From NCBI GenBank assembly GCA_021826965.1, contig JAKAYA010000002.1:1-64000 (forward strand): a stretch of DNA of 64,000 bases. The letters run 5' to 3'. The position numbers and the translations under genes are program-made. Position 1 is the stretch's first letter. Every line of letters starts with the position of its first letter. Positions 27,607 to 36,006 of the stretch are shown here, in pieces. The notes under the pieces were generated by a model. The model was not told the origin of the DNA. It saw nothing but the letters and a program-made list of their open reading frames with translations, and made no database searches. This DNA is from Nitrospirota bacterium (GTDB lineage: Bacteria; Nitrospirota; Leptospirillia; Leptospirillales; Leptospirillaceae).

Positions 27607-29820
27607 CTATTCCTCCATAAACTGGGACAGGGAACGATTAAACCGGGATTTGAGAGCCGAGAGGTTTTCTCTCCATTCTTTCCGAAGACCTTCCGGGTTT
27701 CGGAAACGGATTGTCCAGAGGCCCGGAGCGCTGTGTCCAAGAGGAAGAAAGGAGACGCCCCACTCCCGTGCGGATTCGGCCAGACGGGGTTCTTCTTCCG
27801 CGGGATAAGCCAGTACGAGCCGGCCGGAAGATTCAGAAAAAAAGAATCCGAGGGGTTCGATGGGTCTTGAAAAATCCAGGTGAATTCCCATGGATAGGTT
27901 GTCTTTCGCCATCATCAGAAGACATCTGGCCAATCCGCCTCGTCCGATTGCCCTCGCAGCCAGTATTCGGCCGGTGGAAGAGCTTGCCATCATGAAAGAG
28001 GAAAGCCCCTGGATACGAGAAAAGGAAACGGATGGAACGGCTTCCCGGATTTCTCCTTCGAGCAACCAGTCCAGGTAAGAGCCTCCGAGGGAAAGGTCTT
28101 CCATGTCGCCCACAAGAGCCAGCTTCAGTCCGAAATCCTTCAGGTGTCCGGGGATCCGGTGCCCCAGAACCGGAATCATTCCTGTGATTCCGATCATGGG
28201 AGTCGGCGGAATGCTTTTTCCGTCTGTTTCATTATAAAGGCTGACATTTCCGGAAACCACCGGAATGTCGAAAGCAGCAGACGCCTCCGCGATTCCACGA
28301 ATGGCTTCCTGAAACTCGCCCATGATGGTTGGATTTTCAGGGTTTCCAAAATTCAGGCAATCGGTCAGGGCGAGCGGGAACGCTCCGACTGCAACCAGTT
28401 CTGTGACGGCTTTCGAAACGATCAGGACGCCTCCGCGATAGGGATTCCGGGAGCAGGCATGAGGGAGCGAGACGACGGAAATGGCAATTCCGCCACCGGA
28501 CCTCGATTTCGTGTCGAGGAGGGCTGCATCGTGTCCGGGACCGAAAACCGTCCGGGTTTGCACTTCGAAATCAAAGTGCCGGTAGATCCACCGGGGATCC
28601 CCGCCGTTGGGATGATCAATCATGCGGTGAAACAGGTCGGACAGGCTGTGGGATCCTCCCAGTGAGGGCATGCCCAATGGGGCTGTGATCTCCGGGGTGA
28701 TGATGGCATCCCTCTGATAGAGAGGAGCATTTTCCGTGAGATATGCGATCGGAATGACGGCGAGTCGCGCTTCCCCTTTCCGGACCACGAAATCGGGCTC
28801 AGGGATCGTTTTCCCCACGATAGCCGCAGACAGGTGCCATTGTGAAGCAATTTCCAGGATCTTGTCGGCATTCTCCGGCTCCGCCAGCACGAGCATGCGT
28901 TCCTGGGATTCGGACAGAAGGATTTCCCAAGGTTCCATTGTTTCATCCCGAAGAGGGACCAGGGACACGTCCAGCTCCATACCGAGCCCCGCCCTTCCGG
29001 CCATTTCTGTCGAAGAGCTGGTCAGGCCCGCGGCACCCATGTCCTGAATGGAATCCGCAAGCTTTCTTCGTGCAATTTCCAGGGTGGCTTCCATCAAGTT
29101 TTTTCCGGCATAAGGGTCGGCAATCTGCACTTGCGGACGAAGGTCGGCGCCATCCCGGGTGAACCCTCTGGACGCCATGGCGGCCCCCGATACACCATCC
29201 CTTCCGGTCCGGTTTCCGATATAGATGGCCAGGAGACCTTCTCTGGAAGCCTTTGCCGACAGGATGTCCTGGTCGTTCACGATGCCGACGGCCATGACGT
29301 TGACCAGAATGTTGTGCTGGTAACGGTCGTCGAACCAGACTTCCCCCCCGACAGTCGGAATGCCGGTCGGATTCCCGTATCCAGCGATTCCTTCGACCAC
29401 TCTCTGAAAGAGAGTCCGGTGTTTGGGATGACGAAGGGATCCAAAGACAAGGCTGTTGGCCAGAGCGACTGGCCGTGCGCCCATGGCGATCACATCGCGG
29501 AGGATTCCTCCGACCCCTGTAGCGGATCCCTGATACGGCTCCAGAAAACTCGGGTGATTGTGGCTTTCCATCTTGAACGCCAGAGACAGCCCGTCGTGGA
29601 TCTGGACAATTCCGGCATTTTCACCCGGACCGGCTTTAACCCGTGGATGCCGGGACGAAAAGGAACGAAGATGAATCCGGGAAGACTTGTAACTGCAGTG
29701 TTCGCTCCACATGGCGGAAAAAACGGCTTCTTCGGTCAGGGAAGGATCCCGTCCCAGAAGAGAAAAAATCATTTCCATTTCATGTGCAGGAATCCGGAAT
29801 CGGGAAGATGTGGTTGTCAT
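27607..29820 (-). CDS. purL: Phosphoribosylformylglycinamidine synthase, large subunit
   Basis: This is the small-type PurL (737 residues), the ATP-dependent subunit converting FGAR to FGAM with PurQ. It has MWSEHCSYKSSRIHL near residue 40, KMESHNHPSFLEPYQGSATGVGGILRD (in parts: ESHNHPSFLEPYQG), and DMGAAGLTSSSTEMA. The second half repeats the AIR-synthetase fold (VSGNVSLYNETDGKSI). Small PurL normally also needs PurS, which is not seen next to it. GGAG precedes the ATG. Confidence 0.96.
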   Translation of the reverse strand: MTTTSSRFRIPAHEMEMIFSLLGRDPSLTEEAVFSAMWSEHCSYKSSRIHLRSFSSRHPRVKAGPGENAGIVQIHDGLSLAFKMESHNHPSFLEPYQGSATGVGGILRDVIAMGARPVALANSLVFGSLRHPKHRTLFQRVVEGIAGYGNPTGIPTVGGEVWFDDRYQHNILVNVMAVGIVNDQDILSAKASREGLLAIYIGNRTGRDGVSGAAMASRGFTRDGADLRPQVQIADPYAGKNLMEATLEIARRKLADSIQDMGAAGLTSSSTEMAGRAGLGMELDVSLVPLRDETMEPWEILLSESQERMLVLAEPENADKILEIASQWHLSAAIVGKTIPEPDFVVRKGEARLAVIPIAYLTENAPLYQRDAIITPEITAPLGMPSLGGSHSLSDLFHRMIDHPNGGDPRWIYRHFDFEVQTRTVFGPGHDAALLDTKSRSGGGIAISVVSLPHACSRNPYRGGVLIVSKAVTELVAVGAFPLALTDCLNFGNPENPTIMGEFQEAIRGIAEASAAFDIPVVSGNVSLYNETDGKSIPPTPMIGITGMIPVLGHRIPGHLKDFGLKLALVGDMEDLSLGGSYLDWLLEGEIREAVPSVSFSRIQGLSSFMMASSSTGRILAARAIGRGGLARCLLMMAKDNLSMGIHLDFSRPIEPLGFFFSESSGRLVLAYPAEEEPRLAESAREWGVSFLPLGHSAPGLWTIRFRNPEGLRKEWRENLSALKSRFNRSLSQFMEE

Positions 29821-29923
29821 TTTGGCTCCAAGAGGTTCCTGCGGCTCAGAACGAAAGACGTGTTTTTAATTGCCTGGGCGGTCAGATGGTATCATGGCCG
29901 GAAAAGGTCCTGTTTTCCCCGAG

Positions 29924-30691
29924 TCATTCGGAGCAGGGGGCACAGGGAGAAACAGGATGAAACAGACGGTTTCTGAGAGACATCAGGAGGGACTCGAAAA
30001 GAAAGAGACCATCCCGGGACGGGGCGGAATGCCGTACACGTCTTTCGGGATGAGGCATGAGACCCAGGACGTTTCCATCAGGATTCGAAACCCCTGCGAT
30101 GTCATGAACCGATCCGTTGGGATTGTTCACATACCGGAAAACAACCTGTCCGGCCGCTTCTATTTCCCGAAGTTTGTTTTCGGGGAGAAAGTAGCGACCT
30201 TCCTGATGGGCGATCGGCAAGGAGATTCGCGTTCCTTCTGGAAGGAGTGACGTAAAAGGGGTACGGGGAGTCAGGGAAATGATGGGAGAGTCTTCGCAGA
30301 TAAAGCTTCGTGAAGCGTTCACGAGCAAGGCTCCAGGAAGGAGTCCCGCCTCCACAAGGATTTGAAATCCGTTGCAAATTCCCAGAACGGGTTTCCCTTC
30401 CTCCGAAAACTTCCGGATAGCCTTGACGACCGGTGTTTGCGCGGCCATGGAACCGGTTCGAAGATAATCGCCGTAGGAAAATCCGCCGGGAAGAATCACG
30501 GCATCCAGTTCCCGGATCATCTCTGTCTGGTAGGAGAGCCATGAGGGTTCCAGTCCTGAAACAGAACGGACCGCCTCCCACACATCGCTGTCGCAATTGG
30601 TTCCCGGAAATTGAACGATTCCGATACGAACCAAAGGCTCGGAAAAAGATTCCGGTTCATTGGGAATGCGGGAATTGGATGGATTCTTCAC
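29924..30691 (-). CDS. purQ: Phosphoribosylformylglycinamidine synthase, glutaminase subunit
   Basis: PurQ supplies ammonia from glutamine to PurL. The 255-residue class I amidotransferase has IGIVQFPGTNCDSDV, the nucleophile in PVLGICNGFQIL and the catalytic His/Glu in MPHPERRV. The frame starts with GTG at 30691, without a Shine-Dalgarno site. The predicted transcription start falls at about the same base, so the mRNA may be leaderless. It is first in the order purQ-purL-purF; 103 bp separate it from purL. Confidence 0.93.
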   Translation of the reverse strand: MKNPSNSRIPNEPESFSEPLVRIGIVQFPGTNCDSDVWEAVRSVSGLEPSWLSYQTEMIRELDAVILPGGFSYGDYLRTGSMAAQTPVVKAIRKFSEEGKPVLGICNGFQILVEAGLLPGALLVNASRSFICEDSPIISLTPRTPFTSLLPEGTRISLPIAHQEGRYFLPENKLREIEAAGQVVFRYVNNPNGSVHDIAGVSNPDGNVLGLMPHPERRVRHSAPSRDGLFLFESLLMSLRNRLFHPVSPCAPCSE

Positions 30692-30697
30692 GGAACT

Positions 30698-30727
30698 ATT
30701 CTAACGAGACAGTGACGAGACAGTCAA
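30698..30727 (-). promoter_or_regulatory. Purine operon promoter with paired direct repeats
   Basis: On the minus strand TTGACT (30727-30722), an 18-bp spacer and TAGAAT (30703-30698) form a good promoter directly before purQ. The spacer is almost filled by two copies of the 10-mer ACGAGACAGT (plus-strand 30704-30713 and 30715-30724), 11 bp apart. This looks like a repressor or activator site on one face of the helix. Confidence 0.65.
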
Positions 30728-30758
30728 ACGAACTCCGCGGGAAAGAGCGATAGGAAGA

Positions 30759-30787
30759 TTTATATTTTTATTGTTTTTCAATATAAT
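30759..30787 (+). promoter_or_regulatory. Candidate promoter for the acyltransferase gene
   Basis: TTTATA (30759-30764), a 17-bp spacer and a consensus TATAAT (30782-30787) lie in a very AT-rich stretch. Transcription would begin near 30795 and leave a leader of about 150 bases before the gene at 30946. The remaining 30788-30945 shows no open frame. Confidence 0.5.
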
Positions 30788-30945
30788 TTTCTCAGTGATT
30801 GGCCGTCTGTCCGCCGGAAATCCAGAGTTTGTGAAAAATTGCCTGGAAATTTCATTTTTTCTGCAGAATCCCGGATGTTTTTTTTTGTAAAAGCCTGATC
30901 GGCGCCTCGGAGTGTTTTCGGACCAAAATTGAGGAGGCATGTGGT

Positions 30946-31719
30946 ATGGAATCTCCCGATGTTTCGAAACGGTCTTCCGACAATGCGTCTTCCGATCCGG
31001 AAAATCGATGTACCCCTTTGATGATGATGGCTGCTTTTTTCGCCTCTCTTGCGGTGCGTTTCCTGAAATGGACCAACCGTTGCCATTATTCCGGATTTTC
31101 CCATTACCGCCGGAGACTCGAAAGCGGGGAACCCCTCCTGATCGCTTTCTGGCACAATCAGGGACTCTTCATGCCCTTTGTCTATTATGGAAAATGGGGA
31201 AAGATCCGGATCATCGTATCGCGATCCCGGGATGGCGCGCTGATCTCAAGCCTTCTCTGGTGGTTTGGAATCCTGAGTGTCCGGGGGTCTTCAAGCAACG
31301 GTGGGATCCAGGCCTTGCGGCAGTTGCTGAAGCTCGCAAGAGATGGAAGCACTTCCCTCGTTTTTACGCCCGATGGTCCCAGGGGGCCGATCTATGAAGC
31401 GAAAGAAGGGGTGGCCTTCCTGGTAAAAAGAACCGGGAAACCTCTCTACCTGCTCTCTGTCGCCTATTCGCGGTTTCGGGAGTGCCGAAGCTGGGACCGG
31501 TTCCGCATTCCTCTTCCATTTGGCAGGGCTTATTTTGCATGCTCTCCGCCTCTGTGTTTTTCAAACGAGATGGAGGACGAATGTACGGAAGCCCTGAGAG
31601 GCAATATTGAACGTTATCTGAACCGTCTGAACGAAATTACCTCGGCATTGGCCATCGGACAGATCACCCTCCTTGAATCCGAACACCTTTTGACTCCGGG
31701 CATTTTTTTCGCTCCCTGA
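30946..31719 (+). CDS. Lysophospholipid acyltransferase-type protein (DUF374 family)
   Basis: This 257-residue protein belongs to the DUF374 branch of the LPLAT superfamily, linked to lipid A or phospholipid acylation at the inner membrane. It has LLIAFWHNQGLFMPF, where the motif is HN rather than Hx4D. It continues with IRIIVSRSRDGALISSLL, RGSSSNGGIQALR and FTPDGPRGPIYEAKEGV, the family signature. ATG 30946 lies eight bases after GAGGAGG. It is a single gene upstream of the efflux locus. Confidence 0.85.
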   Translation: MESPDVSKRSSDNASSDPENRCTPLMMMAAFFASLAVRFLKWTNRCHYSGFSHYRRRLESGEPLLIAFWHNQGLFMPFVYYGKWGKIRIIVSRSRDGALISSLLWWFGILSVRGSSSNGGIQALRQLLKLARDGSTSLVFTPDGPRGPIYEAKEGVAFLVKRTGKPLYLLSVAYSRFRECRSWDRFRIPLPFGRAYFACSPPLCFSNEMEDECTEALRGNIERYLNRLNEITSALAIGQITLLESEHLLTPGIFFAP

Positions 31720-31833
31720 CCCGCGGAAGATCCGTACGGCATTGGTCTCAGTTCGCTGCAGTAAGTCTCATCCGGACGGGAACTTTTCCGAAAGCGGGTC
31801 GACTTGACTTGGGGAGCGTCAGCTATTTACGCT

Positions 31834-31855
31834 GGACTGACTGGTCAGTCAGTCC
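31834..31855. promoter_or_regulatory. Palindromic operator, probably for the TetR regulator
   Basis: GGACTGACT (31834-31842), a 4-base GGTC centre and AGTCAGTCC (31847-31855) form a perfect nine-base-pair inverted repeat. A TTGACT hexamer lies just upstream at 31804-31809. The site is 60 bp before the first gene of a locus that includes a TetR regulator. The GACTGACTGGTCAGTC core is typical of TetR-family operators. Confidence 0.65.
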
Positions 31856-31914
31856 GATAGTCGCCTGCTTGTGTCCGTATTTCTGCTCCTTCGCCCCTGG
31901 TTTCGGGAGGCTAT

Positions 31915-32649
31915 GTGATTTCAAGTGTCCGGGTTCTTTACCTGTTGTTTGCAATCGGTTCCATTTTTCTGCCTGTCGATCCGGCCTGTGCGGAAGGGTC
32001 GTCTTCTTCCGTCCCCAATGCTTCGATCACGTCCGCTCAATCTTCTCAGACTGCGCCCGCCGGAACCCTGGTTTCCGCTCCTGTTTCATCGGATGAAATC
32101 ACGACGGAAGAAGAAAAGTTCGACGAAGAGTTTGGTCACTTTGGCATCACTCTGGGCTTCGGATATACCTTTGCGCAGACACCCGAGTCCCAGTTGCTCT
32201 ATCAGCATTCCATCGGAGGGATAGCGGAACTCTCGTATGGAATCCGGACCGGACTCCGGATTCTTGTGGGCGGAGGATACAGCTTCAATTCTCCGCATGT
32301 CGCTCCACCGCAAGGCGGATTTTCCAAGGGGCCGACTTCGGACTATACGGAAGGTTATCTGGGGACCAGGCTCGCGCTCAACCCCTTTTTCCCTTCGTTT
32401 TTTGTCCAGCAACCCTGGGTTCCTTATGTCCGGGGGGACATCGGCGGAATTTCCGCCGGCGTTTCAACCGACGGAACGCTGAACGGGAGGACAAGTGGTT
32501 TCCTTGGCGATGTGGGGGTCGGAGTGGAGGGGAGGGCACCGGAGTTTCCCGTCGGATTTTTTGCGGAAGTTCGCTCTCAATGGCTTTTTTTGGGTCCGCG
32601 CATCATTGATATCGTTCCGGTTATCACCGGAGCGACAGTCTACTTTTAG
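31915..32649 (+). CDS. Probable outer-membrane beta-barrel protein
   Basis: This is a 244-residue exported protein of unknown function. Residues about 5-25 (VLYLLFAIGSIFLPVDPACA in parts: YLLFAIGSIFLPV) form a signal peptide, followed by a Ser/Thr-rich linker. From about residue 75 alternating strands appear (FGITLGFGYTFA, LRILVGGGYSF). The C-terminus ends in VYF, the aromatic end used by BAM substrates. GTG 31915 follows GGGAGG by five bases. It is the first gene of the TetR-RND locus. Confidence 0.7.
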   Translation: MISSVRVLYLLFAIGSIFLPVDPACAEGSSSSVPNASITSAQSSQTAPAGTLVSAPVSSDEITTEEEKFDEEFGHFGITLGFGYTFAQTPESQLLYQHSIGGIAELSYGIRTGLRILVGGGYSFNSPHVAPPQGGFSKGPTSDYTEGYLGTRLALNPFFPSFFVQQPWVPYVRGDIGGISAGVSTDGTLNGRTSGFLGDVGVGVEGRAPEFPVGFFAEVRSQWLFLGPRIIDIVPVITGATVYF

Positions 32650-32687
32650 TTCGAAGGGGCTCTGATCAGAAAGACGGGAGGGGCGCT

Positions 32688-33395
32688 ATGGTTCTCCGGG
32701 GAAAGAGTCCGGGAGTCCACAAACTTGGCTCAAGCAAGAAGAGGGAAATGAAGAAAACGTTTCCCGGCAGAGCGGCACGGATTCCGGACATATCCGATTT
32801 TGAAGAGGCTCGCAACCATATCGTCGAAAGGGCCGCGAACCTTTTTGCCGGTCGACGGTACGACCAGGTGACCCTCGATGATCTGATCGCGATTCTGGGG
32901 ATCGGCAAGGGAACGTTGTACCGCTATTTTTCGAACAAGGCAGAACTTTACGCCCGGATCGTGGAAGTGGGGCACGTCAACCTGCTTGCTCTTCTCGGAG
33001 AAATCCATGGGCGGGAGGATATGAATCCGACGGAAAAGCTCCATGAAATGGCTTTTTCCATGGCCCATTTTCTCCGCCTCCATCAGGATATCTATACCGT
33101 CATGGCGATTGAGGAACCGAAAGAACGCTATTGCCGCTCGGACAAGATGATCCGTTACCGGACGGAACGGATCGGAATGATTGCCAGTATTGTCGAGCAG
33201 GGTCAGGAAAAACAGATTTTTCGTCCGGATTTCGATCCCTGGCTCTTCGCCCAGTCCTTGACCGGAGCCCTCTGGGTCGAAGCCATTTTCCCCTTTCGAT
33301 CGGAAGTAGACGAAGGGAAAAAGATTCTTCGAACGGGAGAGATCGTCTCTCTTTTCCTCGACGGGATCGGAATGAAAGTTCAGGCACCCGCTTGA
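32688..33395 (+). CDS. TetR family transcriptional regulator
   Basis: This 235-residue regulator probably represses the efflux operon. The N-terminal helix-turn-helix (about residues 40-85) reads IVERAANLFAGRRYDQVTL then IAILGIGKGTLYRYFSNKAEL, typical of TetR. The C-terminal ligand domain is helical and has no recognisable ligand signature. The ATG follows GGGAGGGG; an internal ATG at 32748 is also possible. The gene is within the locus bearing the 31834-31855 palindrome. Confidence 0.93.
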   Translation: MVLRGKSPGVHKLGSSKKREMKKTFPGRAARIPDISDFEEARNHIVERAANLFAGRRYDQVTLDDLIAILGIGKGTLYRYFSNKAELYARIVEVGHVNLLALLGEIHGREDMNPTEKLHEMAFSMAHFLRLHQDIYTVMAIEEPKERYCRSDKMIRYRTERIGMIASIVEQGQEKQIFRPDFDPWLFAQSLTGALWVEAIFPFRSEVDEGKKILRTGEIVSLFLDGIGMKVQAPA

Positions 33396-33419
33396 AAAAG
33401 CAAAAAAGAAAGTAGAGGG

Positions 33420-34862
33420 ATGAAAAGAATCCGCTGGCTCGCTCGAATCTTTCTGGTTGTCTGGGTCCTTCTGTCAGGAGAGGTTTTGTCGCTTGCCGGA
33501 CAGGCCTCGGCTTCCGGCAACAATGAAATGCCGACTCTTCCTTCGATCGACAGAAAGCCCGCTGCCGTTGTTGTTCCGGAAAACCTGACGCTCGAGGAGG
33601 CCATGCGGATCGCCATAAGGGTGCATCCGCAATACCGGCAGGCCGTGCACCAGTACGAAGCCAACAAGGAGATCATCGGGCAGGCGGTTTCAAACTACTA
33701 TCCTCATCTGTCGGTAGGAGCCGGCTACAACTATGAAACAGGCAATTTCGTTATTTCTCCGGGCATCCCTCCTTTTCTTTTCAATCTGATCGTTCCCCCC
33801 AGCAATACCGGGTTCAACTACTATCAGGCCTCGGCAACGGTCACGGAAACGCTCTTCACGTTCGGGCAGCGCGTCACCCAGGTCCGTCAGGCCAAATACA
33901 ACGCCAATTCTTCGGAGCTGCAGGCGCTCTGGACGCTCTGGACTCTTCTGGCAAACGTCGAAATCGCCTACGACACTCTTGCACAGGACCAGCTTCTGGT
34001 CGATGCGGCCGAAAAGACCGTGAAGGATTACCGGGATCAGCTTCAGGTTTCTCAAGGGGAGTACGATGTCGGTACGGCTTCGAAGTTCGATCTGTTGAAT
34101 GCCCGGGTGAATCTGTCCAATGCCGAACTGAACCTGATCACGGCAAAAAACAATGTCAAGATCGCCAGGGTCGGTCTTCTGAACGCCATGGGAGTCGTCT
34201 TTGGAGGGAAATTTCGCGCGATTCCCTCCCTGACCCACACGAATGTCCGTCAATCACTGGACACCTTGACCCGATATGCCATGGACAGCCGTCCCGATTT
34301 TCTGGCATTGAAGCAGCAGGAAAAGGCGGACGTCGAAAACGAGCTTTATTACAAAAGCACTTTTCTCCCGTCCTTTGGGGCCAACGCCAGCTATTCCTAC
34401 GCAAGCATCTTTTTTCCGCTCACGTACAACTGGTCTCTGGGAGCGACGGTATCAGTTCCGATTTTTTCGGGATTTTTGACTGTTCATCAGGTTGCACAGG
34501 CCCAAAAGACGATTTCCGCAGCGCGTGATTCGATCGAAAGCCTTCGCCAGAACCTTCTGATGGAGGTCAAACAGGATTTCCTGAATATGGAAACGGCGAC
34601 GGAGCGGATCCGGACGACCAGAGCACTCCTTTCCCAGGCGAAAGAAAGCCTCCGGCTGGCGGAAGGGCAATATCGGGTCGGGGTTGGCTCTGCGGTTGCC
34701 GTCACCCAGGCGGAGGCGGACCTGGCGTCGGCCAGGGCTCAATTTGTTCAGGCCGTCTATGGGTTCAAGATTGCCCGTGCCAATCTGATCCGGGATTCCG
34801 GCATGAATCCTCTTCGCCAATTACAGCAACGGAATAACAAAGGGGTTGTTGCGCATGAATAG
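33420..34862 (+). CDS. TolC family outer-membrane efflux protein
   Basis: This is a 480-residue TolC-like channel for a tripartite efflux pump. It has a signal peptide (about residues 5-30). Two OEP repeats follow: TLEEAMRIAIRVHPQYRQAV to about residue 240, and a second half with LLMEVKQDFLNMETATERIR and YRVGVGSAVAVTQAEADLA. The TLFTFGQR strand marks the first hairpin. The stop overlaps the adaptor start by eight bases. Confidence 0.94.
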   Translation: MKRIRWLARIFLVVWVLLSGEVLSLAGQASASGNNEMPTLPSIDRKPAAVVVPENLTLEEAMRIAIRVHPQYRQAVHQYEANKEIIGQAVSNYYPHLSVGAGYNYETGNFVISPGIPPFLFNLIVPPSNTGFNYYQASATVTETLFTFGQRVTQVRQAKYNANSSELQALWTLWTLLANVEIAYDTLAQDQLLVDAAEKTVKDYRDQLQVSQGEYDVGTASKFDLLNARVNLSNAELNLITAKNNVKIARVGLLNAMGVVFGGKFRAIPSLTHTNVRQSLDTLTRYAMDSRPDFLALKQQEKADVENELYYKSTFLPSFGANASYSYASIFFPLTYNWSLGATVSVPIFSGFLTVHQVAQAQKTISAARDSIESLRQNLLMEVKQDFLNMETATERIRTTRALLSQAKESLRLAEGQYRVGVGSAVAVTQAEADLASARAQFVQAVYGFKIARANLIRDSGMNPLRQLQQRNNKGVVAHE

Positions 34863-35988
34863 TGGAACCCGATGGGGAGTCGTCCTGGTGATTTCGGCCG
34901 TCCTGATTCTGGCAGGCTATCGGGTTTATCACCGAAAGGTCACAGAGAACCGGATCACGTCGGCCACGACGGTCAAGCAGCAGGACAAAAAAGCGCTTGC
35001 GGTTTTTACGACGCATCCCGAAAGGCGTGCTATTTCGGAAACCATCACGCTGACGGCTGACATCCAGCCGATCAACCAGGCCGCCATTTATGCCCAGGTC
35101 AGCGGATATCTGGAATCCATCCGGGTCCGCCGGGGATATCGGGTCAAAAAAGGGGAGACCTTGGCGACGATCAAGGACACGACCTATCGCGCACAGCTCC
35201 AGCAGGCGACTGCAACGCGGGATTACACCTGCCTGAACGCGAAACGGTACAAGAAACTGCTGGCGAAAAATCTGGTTTCAAAAGATTCCTACGATCTGGC
35301 GAGAGAGCAATGTGATCAGGCCCGGGCGGCGGTCGACTATGCGGCCCAGCAACTGGCCTACACCCGGATTACGGCTCCGTTCGACGGATATATCTTTAAC
35401 CGGATGGTCGACCCCGGGGCGACCATCCCTGCCTCGACGGCGGCTGTTGCTTCGAACCAGAATCCACTTTTTACCGTCGTGGATACCCATGTCGTCAAGA
35501 TTATCATCAGCGTCCCGGAAGGCGATGTCCGTTATTTGCATGTGGGAGTGCCCGTCCAGGTCATGGTCGACGCCTTTCCGGGGGAAATCTTTCCGGGTAA
35601 AATTACCCGGATGAACCCGGCCCTCGATGTCCAGACCCGGACTCTGGCCGTCGAAATCGATATGCCCAATCCGAAGGGACTTCTGAAGCCCGGCATGTTT
35701 GCCAAGTCCATCCTTCATCTGCGTTCGGTTTCCGATGCGATCATCTTGCCGAAGGACGCTGTGCTTCACAGCAACGGCCATTCGTATGTTTTTCGCGTCG
35801 ATCCGGGGAACCTTCTCCGGAAGGCTCCGGTCATCACCGGTATCGAAGGAAGATCCCATGTGCAGATCGAAAAGGGGGTGGATGTGAACGATCTGGTTGT
35901 CATTCCGGGACAACTGCATTTGTCCGAAGGGGAAACTGTTTCTCCCAAACCCTATGTTCCGGTGTTTTCGCCGGGCGCTTCTTCCTAG
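34855..35988 (+). CDS. RND efflux periplasmic adaptor (MFP)
   Basis: This adaptor bridges the RND pump and TolC. The 377-residue product has an N-terminal anchor (WGVVLVISAVLILAGYRVY). It has the biotinyl-lipoyl half ISETITLTADIQPINQAAIYA with VSGYLESIRVRRGYRVKKGE, a short coiled hairpin, then TRITAPFDGYIFNRMVDPGA and LLKPGMFAKSILHL. It is translationally coupled to tolC and followed by the pump gene after 18 bp. A 9-bp inverted repeat (GGATGGTCG/CGACCATCC) lies near 35402-35428 inside the coding region. Confidence 0.94.
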   Translation: MNSGTRWGVVLVISAVLILAGYRVYHRKVTENRITSATTVKQQDKKALAVFTTHPERRAISETITLTADIQPINQAAIYAQVSGYLESIRVRRGYRVKKGETLATIKDTTYRAQLQQATATRDYTCLNAKRYKKLLAKNLVSKDSYDLAREQCDQARAAVDYAAQQLAYTRITAPFDGYIFNRMVDPGATIPASTAAVASNQNPLFTVVDTHVVKIIISVPEGDVRYLHVGVPVQVMVDAFPGEIFPGKITRMNPALDVQTRTLAVEIDMPNPKGLLKPGMFAKSILHLRSVSDAIILPKDAVLHSNGHSYVFRVDPGNLLRKAPVITGIEGRSHVQIEKGVDVNDLVVIPGQLHLSEGETVSPKPYVPVFSPGASS

Positions 35989-36006
35989 AGTCGACCCCTT
36001 CCCCCG

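Noticed and set aside
30939-31397. Alternative plus frame starting ATG 30939 near the acyltransferase start
   Set aside because: It sits one base from the ribosome site, and the DUF374 motifs are all in the frame from 30946.
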